From assembly GCA_024398535.1 (NCBI GenBank), contig JAKSIY010000011.1:1-39180 (forward strand): a stretch of DNA of 39,180 nucleotides, given 5' to 3'. The translations under genes and the position numbers were made by a program. The stretch is from Bacteroidaceae bacterium. GTDB taxonomy: Bacteria > Bacteroidota > Bacteroidia > Bacteroidales > Bacteroidaceae. Under the pieces are notes generated by a model that made no database searches, was not told where the DNA came from, and saw only the letters and a program-made list of their open reading frames with translations. This document shows positions 1-6,642 of this stretch, one piece after another; position 1 is the first letter of the stretch, and every line of letters begins with the position of its first letter.

Positions 1-64
1 ACCTGTCCCTCGCCAGTTGAGGGACAGGTCATCGCCAGGCGATGACCTGTCCCCAGTCCGTTCG
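1..64. repeat. Palindromic element module, copy A (partial)
   Basis: This is the right part of a 77-bp module. It contains an 11-bp inverted repeat (1-11 with 19-29) and a perfect 16-bp inverted repeat around a single base (21-36, 37, 38-53), then ends in CGTTCG at 59-64. The left CGAACG boundary lies outside the window. Related copies are at 1205-1281, 2977-3053 and 9407-9482. Confidence 0.9.
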
Positions 65-91
65 TTGTTCCGTTCAGCCAGTTTATTTCTT

Positions 92-226
92 TTATTCCTT
101 CTTGCCCAGTTCTGCATCGGCCTGTACAGCGGTGGCCAGTGTTGGCTGAACTGACTGCTTGTGGAACTTGAGTTTCCTTTCTGAAGTTCTCAGTGAATTT
201 GAATGTTTAAGCCATGTGTACATCAT
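92..226 (-). CDS. Candidate 44-residue ORF, duplicated copy 1
   Basis: A 44-codon ORF starts with two consecutive ATG codons at 226 and 223 and stops at 92-94. A perfect Bacteroidota -7 box (TATATTTG on the minus strand, 249-256) lies just upstream, giving a leader of about 16 nt. The product is basic in its first half (K/R/H-rich), has an alanine-rich stretch and ends in GKKE. No signal peptide or known domain is recognised. It lies between the element and the 3' end of the propeller gene, and is identical in the second repeat copy. It may be a real small gene or chance in a duplicated region. Confidence 0.35.
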   Translation of the reverse strand: MMYTWLKHSNSLRTSERKLKFHKQSVQPTLATAVQADAELGKKE

Positions 227-248
227 AGTGTTTCTAGTTTGGTTTGTG

Positions 249-256
249 CAAATATA
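249..256 (-). promoter_or_regulatory. -7 box upstream of the 44-residue ORF (copy 1)
   Basis: The minus strand reads TATATTTG, an exact match to the Bacteroidota -7 consensus TAnnTTTG. No convincing -33 TTG lies at 19-21 nt. The same box recurs at 1466-1473 in the second repeat copy. Confidence 0.5.
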
Positions 257-317
257 GGTAAACTTTTGAATGCTCTGCTGGTAAGTGAAAAAAAATCAAG
301 GTTTTATGAATGAGTCA

Positions 318-327
318 CGCGTCAGTC
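318..327 (+). repeat. 10-bp direct repeat at left edge of TA cassette
   Basis: CGCGTCAGTC directly follows the long repeat here and recurs at 1162-1171 on the far side of the toxin gene. It may be a target-site duplication or a recombination micro-homology that marks the limits of the inserted cassette. Confidence 0.6.
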
Positions 328-378
328 AGAGTGGGGAAGTGTTTTTTATTTGTTATTAATACAAAATTATGTCAATAT

Positions 379-410
379 GATGTCAATGTGACATCTATGT
401 GTTATCTTTG
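379..410 (+). promoter_or_regulatory. TA operon promoter with palindromic operator
   Basis: A perfect inverted repeat GATGTCA-ATG-TGACATC (379-395) sits just upstream of a consensus -7 box TATCTTTG (403-410), about 19 nt before the antitoxin ATG. A site in the promoter core is what autoregulation by a ribbon-helix-helix antitoxin predicts. No clear -33 element is seen. Confidence 0.6.
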
Positions 411-428
411 CCTCAAACTAATGGAGAT

Positions 429-725
429 ATGGCACAAACAGCAATGACAATCAGAATGGATAATGACTTGAAAATCAAGTTCAATAATCTGTGTGAGGAA
501 TTAGGCATGAGCACCAACACTGCAATTAATATTTTTGCACGCCAGGTGGTCAGAAAACGTTGTATTCCTTTCCCAATCGAGGCATCATCTGCTGAAGAAA
601 CAGCTGTAAAAGCCCGCATGGCAATAGAACGCATGCGTCAAAGTGCAGTTCAGGCCGGGCTTGAAGATATGACGCTTGAAGAAATCAATAATGAAATCAG
701 AATGGCCAGAGAAGAACATAAATGA
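429..725 (+). CDS. RelB/DinJ-family antitoxin
   Basis: This is a 98-residue antitoxin. An N-terminal ribbon-helix-helix (strand TIRMD at 7-11, helices at about 13-25 and 27-42) should dimerise and bind operator DNA, and the charged C-terminal half should wrap the toxin. The motif GMSTNTAINIFARQVV followed by IPFPI at 46-50 is typical of RelB/DinJ. I chose the ATG at 429 over the in-frame GTG at 399 because the GTG lies upstream of the -7 box. It overlaps the toxin start by four bases (ATGA). The usual partner of DinJ is a RelE-like RNase; here it is a PIN protein. Confidence 0.88.
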   Translation: MAQTAMTIRMDNDLKIKFNNLCEELGMSTNTAINIFARQVVRKRCIPFPIEASSAEETAVKARMAIERMRQSAVQAGLEDMTLEEINNEIRMAREEHK

Positions 726-1129
726 AACTATACGCCGTGATTGACACGAATGTACTGGTGTCGGCACTGTTGTCAAAGCATAATGACTCAGCAACCGTAC
801 AAGTACTTGATAACATTGTAAACAACAATGTCATCCCTTTATTCAATGTTGAGATATTGTCCGAATATCAGACAGTTCTTAACAGAGCGAAATTCCCGTT
901 TACCCCTGATGATATAAATCTGGTATTGTCATACATTACAGAGAATGGGATAGAATGTTCACGTACTTGCTGCAACGAAACATTTCCAGATCCTAAAGAC
1001 ATTGTTTTCTATGAAGTCGCATTGTCAAAAGAGGACTCATTCCTTGTGACAGGAAACACCAAGCATTTTCCTGTAAAACCAATTGTGGTGACACCTGCTG
1101 AATTCATAAAAATTCTGGAAAGCGAATAA
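722..1129 (+). CDS. PIN-domain toxin (COG1569-like)
   Basis: This is a 135-residue PIN-fold protein, probably a Mg-dependent endoribonuclease neutralised by the upstream antitoxin. The acidic site is visible: D8 in VIDTNVLVSAL, E48 in ILSEY, D90 and D93 in FPDPKD, and E98, followed by TGNTKHFP at 110-117, as in the PIN family annotated as a putative TA toxin component. The ATG overlaps the antitoxin stop, so the two are co-translated. Length fits the family and the gene looks intact. RNA target is not predictable from sequence. Confidence 0.88.
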   Translation: MKLYAVIDTNVLVSALLSKHNDSATVQVLDNIVNNNVIPLFNVEILSEYQTVLNRAKFPFTPDDINLVLSYITENGIECSRTCCNETFPDPKDIVFYEVALSKEDSFLVTGNTKHFPVKPIVVTPAEFIKILESE

Positions 1130-1161
1130 ATACTTATGGTTCCCGTTCTCCCATTATTGCG

Positions 1162-1171
1162 CGCGTCAGTC
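1162..1171 (+). repeat. 10-bp direct repeat at right edge of TA cassette
   Basis: This is the second copy of CGCGTCAGTC (first at 318-327). It sits at the point where recognisable element sequence begins (first 16-mer unit at 1175). Confidence 0.6.
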
Positions 1172-1174
1172 GTC

Positions 1175-1281
1175 GTGAGACCCGCCTTCCGAGAGAGCGG
1201 TTTTCGAACGCATCGGGACCTGTCCCTCGCCAGTTGAGGGACAGGTCATCGCCAGGCGATGACCTGTCCCCAGTCCGTTCG
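1175..1281. repeat. Structured repeat element, copy B (5' truncated)
   Basis: It carries only the last two of the five 16-bp units seen in full copies (1175-1190 and 1191-1206), then the complete 77-bp palindromic module (1205-1281, CGAACG to CGTTCG). The perfect 16-bp inverted repeat is at 1238-1270. The two hairpins at the left of the full copies are absent. Confidence 0.9.
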
Positions 1282-1308
1282 TTGTTCCGTTCAGCCAGTT
1301 TATTTCTT

Positions 1309-1443
1309 TTATTCCTTCTTGCCCAGTTCTGCATCGGCCTGTACAGCGGTGGCCAGTGTTGGCTGAACTGACTGCTTGTGGAACTTGAGTTTCCTTTCTG
1401 AAGTTCTCAGTGAATTTGAATGTTTAAGCCATGTGTACATCAT
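1309..1443 (-). CDS. Candidate 44-residue ORF, duplicated copy 2
   Basis: This is identical to the ORF at 92-226, with the same double ATG and the same -7 box upstream (1466-1473). It lies 69 nt beyond the stop of the leftward propeller lipoprotein gene, on the same strand, so it could also be reached by read-through. No family is recognised and coding status is uncertain. Confidence 0.35.
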   Translation of the reverse strand: MMYTWLKHSNSLRTSERKLKFHKQSVQPTLATAVQADAELGKKE

Positions 1444-1465
1444 AGTGTTTCTAGTTTGGTTTGTG

Positions 1466-1473
1466 CAAATATA
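1466..1473 (-). promoter_or_regulatory. -7 box upstream of the 44-residue ORF (copy 2)
   Basis: The minus strand reads TATATTTG, identical to the box at 249-256. It lies about 40 nt downstream of the lipoprotein stop codon, so it would drive the 44-codon ORF independently of that gene. Confidence 0.5.
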
Positions 1474-1512
1474 GGTAAACTTTTGAATGCTCTGCTGGTA
1501 AGTAAAAAAAAA

Positions 1513-2610
1513 TCAAGGTTTTATGAATGAGTCAAAAAATCTGTTGATGTCATACACAAAGATTTCCTCTGATTTCCGATCCAAGGCAAAGAGTTGTTTG
1601 CTTTGTTCGTCAAATGCTATCGATGACACGACCTGTCCTAATGTAAAACTCTTCAAGCAATCACCATCCCAGTTAAGGATGCGAACCATTGGTTTTAGAC
1701 CTTTGGAATAATAGCCGTTCTGTTTTCCGTTGGCGCACAAAGCCAGGATGTAATCTTCGGTTACGCACATATCAGGAATGCAAGCATCGATGTTTGTTGG
1801 GTCATCATTAGGGTAATCATCCTCAAATGTCATCTTTTCACTGTTATGTAATGCTACATGCTTGTTGCCTTTCATGTCAAAAAGGAACAGATACGGCATA
1901 CTGAAGTGAGCAAATGCAACCTTGCTTTCATCGGGTTTTATTCTCATGCATCCCTGATATATGAAATAAGGATATGAAGAGTGTGGAGGCAAGGTCATGA
2001 GACGGCCAAACACCGGATATTCATATTCGTTTGAACCATCCATGTCTGTCAGGGTAAAACGTGGCGGAAAATAGATTTCATCGGCAGGATTGTCATACGA
2101 CAATTGGTAGTGGTTGAAGAACTTCTCCTTTCCTGGAAGGAATATGCTGAAACCACGGCGACTACGTACAACCGGATTGAACTGATTTGAGACTACAGTG
2201 GTTTTCTGTCTCAATGATTCTGTTATGTCAACTGATTTCATGATATTGCCTTCATCACAGACTATCAGCATGGTATGCCCATTCTGTTCGTAAAACTGGT
2301 TGCAATAGGAGGTTGCCCTGATGAACTCATTTTTTGCCCTTCCCTTAGTACACAGATTTGCTAGGGAGGCATGTGTGTTGCAGGAAAGAACCTGAAGCTG
2401 ACATTCCGGATTCGTGCTCTCTAGAAAAAGCAGGCTGTCATGGCTGTAGATGAACTGAACACCAGGAAAACTGCCGATGGACGTCCCCTGTATTGTATCA
2501 GGACAGACCATTTCCAGCGCTAATTCCTTTGTTGGCATAAGCAATGCTCTGTCTTCCTTACAGGACAGGAACATGACTGTTATGATAGAATAAAGAATGA
2601 GTCGTTTCAT
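1513..2610 (-). CDS. BF3164-like 6-bladed beta-propeller lipoprotein
   Basis: The gene encodes 365 residues with an SPII signal: a hydrophobic N-terminus ends in the lipobox FLSC, with C17 as lipidation site. The rest resembles the TolB-like six-bladed propeller lipoproteins of Bacteroidales, with blade-like strands throughout and a C-terminal blade near ILNWDGDCLKSF and IFVYDIN. Ligand and role are unknown; surface or periplasmic binding is likely. The ATG at 2610 is preferred because upstream in-frame sequence has no signal peptide and contains a -7 box at 2728-2735. Its last seven codons lie in the 317-bp duplication, so a copy of its tail is stranded at 296-317. Confidence 0.8.
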   Translation of the reverse strand: MKRLILYSIITVMFLSCKEDRALLMPTKELALEMVCPDTIQGTSIGSFPGVQFIYSHDSLLFLESTNPECQLQVLSCNTHASLANLCTKGRAKNEFIRATSYCNQFYEQNGHTMLIVCDEGNIMKSVDITESLRQKTTVVSNQFNPVVRSRRGFSIFLPGKEKFFNHYQLSYDNPADEIYFPPRFTLTDMDGSNEYEYPVFGRLMTLPPHSSYPYFIYQGCMRIKPDESKVAFAHFSMPYLFLFDMKGNKHVALHNSEKMTFEDDYPNDDPTNIDACIPDMCVTEDYILALCANGKQNGYYSKGLKPMVRILNWDGDCLKSFTLGQVVSSIAFDEQSKQLFALDRKSEEIFVYDINRFFDSFIKP

Positions 2611-2727
2611 TGTATTGATGTTCCAGTTCATATTGTTCGTTTGAAAAGTCGATGCATAGTTAGTATAATTCTCTTGAAAAATAGCACAGGAAAAGAAAAA
2701 ACTAGTCTTCACCACGCAAAAATCACT

Positions 2728-2735
2728 CAAAAGTA
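2728..2735 (-). promoter_or_regulatory. -7 box for the propeller lipoprotein gene
   Basis: The minus strand reads TACTTTTG, matching TAnnTTTG. Transcription would begin near 2720, giving a leader of about 110 nt before the ATG at 2610. No clear -33 box is seen. The region between the leader and 2777 holds nothing else recognisable. Confidence 0.45.
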
Positions 2736-2776
2736 TGATGTTGCTCACCCTAAAGTATTATGGCGATGTGCTTTGT

Positions 2777-3050
2777 TGCCGCAGAAACAAAAAATCGCTT
2801 GATTCTTTGCATCTGAGGCAGTGTTTTTGCGGTTTTGGACTATTTTCCTGCCTCAGTAACAAAAAACTGCCCACTTTTTTGTTTCTGAGGCACGCGCCGT
2901 GAGAGCGGCCTTCCGGAAGAACGGCCTTCCAGGAGACCGGCCTTCCATGAGAGCAGCCTTCCGAGAGAGCGGTTTTCGAACGCATCGGGACCTGTCCCTC
3001 GCCAGTTGAGGGACAGGTCATCGCCAGGCGATGACCTGTCCCCAATCCGT
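2777..3050. repeat. Structured repeat element, complete copy C (274 bp)
   Basis: From left to right: hairpin 1 (2777-2785 with 2812-2820, 8 of 9 pairs); a conserved AT-rich spacer; hairpin 2 (2850-2866 with 2875-2891, 16 of 17 pairs, 8-nt loop); five 16-bp units around GGCCTTCC (2899-2978); and the palindromic module with a perfect 16-bp inverted repeat at 3010-3042. Copy D at 9207-9480 has the same length and order. The end lies a few bases from the stop codon of the BlaR1-like gene, so the palindrome would form the 3' end of that transcript. No ORF in it looks real. Confidence 0.93.
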
Positions 3051-3053
3051 TCG

Positions 3054-5960
3054 TTATGGGATTAGTAAAATGCCGGCAAGATTGCCTCTTTCTTTGACTA
3101 CCGAAAGTTGGATTTGCCTTAACTTGCCGTCATCAAACTGTGCTATGGCCTGAAATGTCATGGTTTTACTGCCGGAACTCAACGTCAGACCTGTGACAGA
3201 ATTAGGGTCATTTGAATCTGCCTGCTGGTATTCCTGGGTGTAGATGCCGTCTTCTATCAGTCCTGAAGAGTCACCGCTTATCAGGACTGTACCGTCCTCT
3301 CTGACTTCAAACCTGTCAATTGCAAGGGGATTAACTTCACCTTCTTCTGACCTTACAACACTATGGGCTTTGAACTTACCTTCTTTCAGTTCGGTCAGTT
3401 GCATAATACTTTCACTAGGAATCATATCCATCTCTACCGGTTCGTGACATATATTGCAAGTCAGAGTAACTGGGCTGTCAATGTCCGTGAACACAGAATA
3501 GTCTATCTTTGGAAATACCACGTTGAACCTGGTTAAGGTAAAGTCGCCATTACGGTCAAAGTCTTTTCCCACAGGAACACCTTCAACCCTGATAGCCGTG
3601 AGAATTGTACCGTCTGACAATGTCAGTTTGAAATCATCTACAAAACCTGGATACGACAGACTCTGGAACACCGATAAACGACATTTCAATGTGGTCTCAG
3701 TATTTGAAAATTCTATATACTCTATTCCAAAGGCGTCTCCACCCTGAGGGGTTACAACCTTTGGCAATGTTTTAAGGTCATATTCCTTGTAAAGCCCCAT
3801 TTGCCTGAACTGCTCATAAAAATTATCAGGTACCGTATTTGAAACCTGTAAGTTCTTGACAAGCATTTCTCCGTCCACACATAAATCAACCACCTGGGCT
3901 TCGGCAGGCAGGGCAGGGTAATATTCAACAAAAAAATAGTTGCCAAAGTCTGGGCTCCAGTAATACTTGTCCTCAAATCCGTCCAAGCCGTATTTACTTG
4001 TCGCGCGGTATTCCGTTCCTTGGTACATAATTGAAGATGCATCGGCCTTTGACATTCTGATCCACAGGTCTGGACCCTGAGTCAGTGACTTTATGATAAC
4101 GGTCTTATCGGAGTCACGTATTACCTTTTCTATATACTCTGAACCGTTTGATGAAGTATATCTTGGATTCTCAATTATTTCTGCGCCCGGGAAATCGGTG
4201 TGGCGGCGGTTCATAGTCTTGACAGTCTCCAAGGCCGATGCTTTTCCATATTCCTTTGCCAGGTTTGTGTTCTGTGGAATAAGGGTTACCCGACTTGCGT
4301 TGCTTCCTTCTCTGGGCTCAACCACTGATACCTGTTCAATTCCGCGTTTCCAGGCTGCATTGGCAAATTTCTGCAAGTCCTGCAAAGACATTTCTTCTGA
4401 TGGGTATATGGCAAGTCCGTGTCCGTCAAACAGGTCAATCCATTTGAGCATGAGTTTGACATCACCTTGTATAGACAAATCCTTGTAGGTGTAAGGCTCA
4501 GAGGAATTCCTAATAGCATGTATTTTCCTTTCATCATGGTCGTTGCAGATCATCTCAAACCGGTACTTGCCGTCATCCTGCGGGCCATAGATGCGCACAA
4601 CACGGAACTCCGGCATGGTCATGCGTTTGAGCATATCTTCATTGTTGGCCACATTTATTCGAATACCAACCTTGGCCAACTGTTCTGCCAATGGCTGGGC
4701 CTGGGCAAGTCCATCAATTGGATACATGTACATGAGTGTCATGCGGGTAGTCCTGTAACCCTGATAGTCCCTCAGGTACTTTGCAACATCGGATATCTTC
4801 ATGTTGGCCTCAACATTGTCAAACGTCTTGACCTTGGCACTGCCATCCTTGATAATCCATACTTTGCCGTCCTCAAAGATCGGCCAATGATTGTTCTGTT
4901 CCTGAGCGTAAGCCATTGCTGTGTTCAGCACGACAAACATGATTGCCACGAATGGTATGAACAGGGCTCTGAGCCTGCTCCACCTTTTTGATTCATTTTT
5001 CTGCATCATATCTATTCTTTGTTTAAGATTTGTCTGTCTGAGCCAGCTGGCCATGGCCAATCCACGGCTTTCAGCAACGGCATTCACAAGCATGAGCTTG
5101 TACTCACGGGCGTTGGCACCTGAATCTATCACGGCCTTGTCTGCCTGAAATTCATGGACCAACTCAATTTCCTTGTACAGAAGATACATGACGGGGTTGA
5201 ACCACTGCATCAACTGCATCATGTCAACAATAAGCAGGTCTATGGAATGCGCCTTGTGGGCATGAGATATTTCATGCCTCCATACTGATTCGTTCTCTTT
5301 TGCAAGCCAGTCATGAGGCATCATGACCACCTTCATCCAGTTCACGGGCTGTGATACGCTGTCGCTTTCAATCAGGTCACATTCATCCTGCCTGTCAGCG
5401 TACTTTCCCTTCTTTATGACATTGAAGACTGATATCAGCGAAACGGCTTTGCGCCCCATCATCAACGCAAATCCCACGCACCACACAGCGAATATGCCCA
5501 GCACAATATGCCGTCCATCATGTGACACGGGGGCCGATGCCAATGCATCGGACTGCATATCCGCGCCTTCAGCCTCAGCTGCGCTGCCCCAATTCCCAGC
5601 TTCCGTGCTGGTATGGCTGGTGGCTTCGTTGCTTGCGCGGCTGGCGGTTCCGTTGCCAGTGCGGCTGGCGGTTTCGTTGCTTGCCCAGTCGTCCGCTTCG
5701 TTATGGTCCCGGCTGGCGTTTCCGTTGCTGGTGCGGCTGGCGGTTGATGCATGTATGTGCAGTGCATTTCTCACATTTGCAGCAAGTTCGGGACTGTCAA
5801 TCTTGCATACCGGCAAAATGAACGAGAGCCCGCAGATAAGCAACAGCATGGCACGGTTGAACCCGTGGAATGTCTGCTTGCTCAGGCAGATTCTATATAA
5901 AATGTAAAATACGGCTGCAATTACAGCAACCTTGAGCTGGTATATGAGAAATGCTTCCAT
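3054..5960 (-). CDS. BlaR1-like M56 membrane metallopeptidase sensor
   Basis: The 968-residue protein has four likely membrane segments (about 5-23, 36-50, 151-167 and 332-350) and a cytosolic zinc-peptidase site HEISH at 229-233 with E270 in EFQAD. In the family, sensing activates this peptidase, which leads to loss of the BlaI repressor. Two features are unusual. Residues 73-124 are an 8-residue tandem repeat rich in S/T/A/N, between the second and third membrane segments. The C-terminal extracytoplasmic part, residues 355-968, does not look like the penicillin-binding domain of classical BlaR1, so the signal is unknown. It follows blaI by 15 nt. Confidence 0.85.
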   Translation of the reverse strand: MEAFLIYQLKVAVIAAVFYILYRICLSKQTFHGFNRAMLLLICGLSFILPVCKIDSPELAANVRNALHIHASTASRTSNGNASRDHNEADDWASNETASRTGNGTASRASNEATSHTSTEAGNWGSAAEAEGADMQSDALASAPVSHDGRHIVLGIFAVWCVGFALMMGRKAVSLISVFNVIKKGKYADRQDECDLIESDSVSQPVNWMKVVMMPHDWLAKENESVWRHEISHAHKAHSIDLLIVDMMQLMQWFNPVMYLLYKEIELVHEFQADKAVIDSGANAREYKLMLVNAVAESRGLAMASWLRQTNLKQRIDMMQKNESKRWSRLRALFIPFVAIMFVVLNTAMAYAQEQNNHWPIFEDGKVWIIKDGSAKVKTFDNVEANMKISDVAKYLRDYQGYRTTRMTLMYMYPIDGLAQAQPLAEQLAKVGIRINVANNEDMLKRMTMPEFRVVRIYGPQDDGKYRFEMICNDHDERKIHAIRNSSEPYTYKDLSIQGDVKLMLKWIDLFDGHGLAIYPSEEMSLQDLQKFANAAWKRGIEQVSVVEPREGSNASRVTLIPQNTNLAKEYGKASALETVKTMNRRHTDFPGAEIIENPRYTSSNGSEYIEKVIRDSDKTVIIKSLTQGPDLWIRMSKADASSIMYQGTEYRATSKYGLDGFEDKYYWSPDFGNYFFVEYYPALPAEAQVVDLCVDGEMLVKNLQVSNTVPDNFYEQFRQMGLYKEYDLKTLPKVVTPQGGDAFGIEYIEFSNTETTLKCRLSVFQSLSYPGFVDDFKLTLSDGTILTAIRVEGVPVGKDFDRNGDFTLTRFNVVFPKIDYSVFTDIDSPVTLTCNICHEPVEMDMIPSESIMQLTELKEGKFKAHSVVRSEEGEVNPLAIDRFEVREDGTVLISGDSSGLIEDGIYTQEYQQADSNDPNSVTGLTLSSGSKTMTFQAIAQFDDGKLRQIQLSVVKERGNLAGILLIP
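5601..5744. repeat. 24-bp coding tandem repeat in the BlaR1-like gene
   Basis: About six 24-bp units encode 8-residue repeats of the type TASRTGNG/TASRASNE. Two adjacent units are nearly identical, the outer ones degenerate. Unit number could change without a frameshift. The segment falls in a predicted extracytoplasmic linker. Confidence 0.85.
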
Positions 5961-5975
5961 ATCTATTCTGTTGAA

Positions 5976-6335
5976 TTACTTTTCCGATTCAATTATATCT
6001 ATGAGGTCCCGGAGTTCATCTACCGTGATCTTGTCATCCTTGACAAGGGCCGATACCGCTTTCAGATACGAATTCTTCAAGCATCGCATGAACGGATTAC
6101 CATTGAATTCGTTGTTATAGTCCTGCCACTCAATCAGATAGTGGTACCTGTACCCGGTCCCCTCCTTGGTGTGCCCAAGAAAACCGTAACTCTCAAGCAT
6201 CCTGACCTGGGTTGACACCGTGTTGATGTGCGGCCGAGGTTCAGGCATGCTCTCCCTGATCTCACTCGTAGTCATGGCACCATTCTTCCAGAACAGCTCC
6301 ATAATCTCAAGTTCCTTTTTACTTAACTTTTTCAT
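5976..6335 (-). CDS. BlaI/MecI-family transcriptional repressor
   Basis: The 119-residue protein has an N-terminal winged helix (about 1-65: KELEIMELFWKNG, then TTSEIRE and the recognition segment HINTVSTQVRMLESYGFL) and a helical dimerisation region. BlaI proteins repress their own operon until a BlaR1-type peptidase relieves them. I chose the ATG at 6335; the longer reading from 6347 uses TTG. It is the first gene of a two-gene operon with the M56 sensor. The promoter at 6605-6634 overlaps a 10-bp palindrome, in keeping with autoregulation. No beta-lactamase or other obvious target is adjacent. Confidence 0.88.
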   Translation of the reverse strand: MKKLSKKELEIMELFWKNGAMTTSEIRESMPEPRPHINTVSTQVRMLESYGFLGHTKEGTGYRYHYLIEWQDYNNEFNGNPFMRCLKNSYLKAVSALVKDDKITVDELRDLIDIIESEK

Positions 6336-6354
6336 ATTCAATTGCAATTGTTTT

Positions 6355-6570
6355 TAGTTCATTTATTCTTTCCCTCACGGTCAACTTTCCCCTTGCGGTC
6401 AACTTTCCACTTGCAGTCGGCTAAGACCGTTCGGTTGTTTTATTCCGTTCGGTTGGATTCTCACCTTGTTGTCCACTTGTTCCGTCCGGTCGGTTTTTCG
6501 CCTTGCGGTCAGCTTTCGCCTTGCACTCTGCTTGCTCCGTCCAGTTGGATTGCTCCGTCCGGTCGGTTTT
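6355..6570. repeat. Degenerate 18-20-bp repeats in the blaI leader
   Basis: Two related words recur: GGTCAACTTTCC or GGTCAGCTTTCG after CTTGC, and TCCGTCCGGTCGGTTTTT with variants such as CCGTTCGGTTGGATT. Units are about 18-20 bp. The tract is inside the leader of roughly 260 nt between the blaI promoter and its ATG. No ORF in it looks real. Confidence 0.75.
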
Positions 6571-6604
6571 TTATTTTTTAGTTGACCTTTAGTTGAATCC
6601 GATG

Positions 6605-6642
6605 CAAACATACAAGAAAGATTTTATATGTCAACTATAGTT
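6605..6642 (-). promoter_or_regulatory. blaI promoter and overlapping operator
   Basis: On the minus strand, TTG (6632-6634) is separated by 19 nt from TATGTTTG (6605-6612), an excellent Bacteroidota promoter. The perfect palindrome AACTATAGTT (6633-6642) overlaps the TTG and is flanked by a looser GTC/GAC pair. Related half-sites AGTTGAC and AGTTGAA lie downstream at 6580-6586 and 6591-6597. This is the probable BlaI binding site. Confidence 0.65.

Larger units (their letters stand above)
1..317. repeat. Long direct repeat, copy 1
   Basis: Bases 1-317 recur at 1218-1534 with one substitution seen (G at 287, A at 1504). The repeat probably begins to the left of the window. It holds the end of the palindromic element, a promoter-linked 44-codon ORF, and the last codons of the propeller lipoprotein gene that is complete only beside copy 2. 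The toxin-antitoxin cassette lies between the copies. The near identity means the duplication is recent or kept uniform by gene conversion. Confidence 0.97.
1218..1534. repeat. Long direct repeat, copy 2
   Basis: This is the second copy of the 317-bp repeat, offset by 1217 bp from copy 1. Its right end runs into the 3' end of the propeller lipoprotein gene (stop at 1513-1515), so copy 2 is in the ancestral context and copy 1 carries only a severed tail of that gene. To its left, the element sequence continues for about 46 bp that cannot be compared because copy 1 is cut by the window edge. Confidence 0.97.

Noticed and set aside
1134..1334. 66-residue minus-strand ORF
   Set aside because: It crosses element B and part of the duplicated region with no start context, and its product is only the palindromic module translated.
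2611..2748. Longer N-terminus for the propeller lipoprotein
   Set aside because: The extension lacks a signal peptide, destroys the clear SPII signal and contains the -7 box of the gene.
2777..3050. Insertion sequence
   Set aside because: No transposase ORF and no typical terminal inverted repeats with a target-site duplication were seen; the CGAACG/CGTTCG ends are short and bound only the palindromic module.
5323..5907. 194-residue plus-strand ORF opposite the BlaR1-like gene
   Set aside because: It is the complement of an M56 gene with clear motifs; its composition comes from the 24-bp coding repeat.
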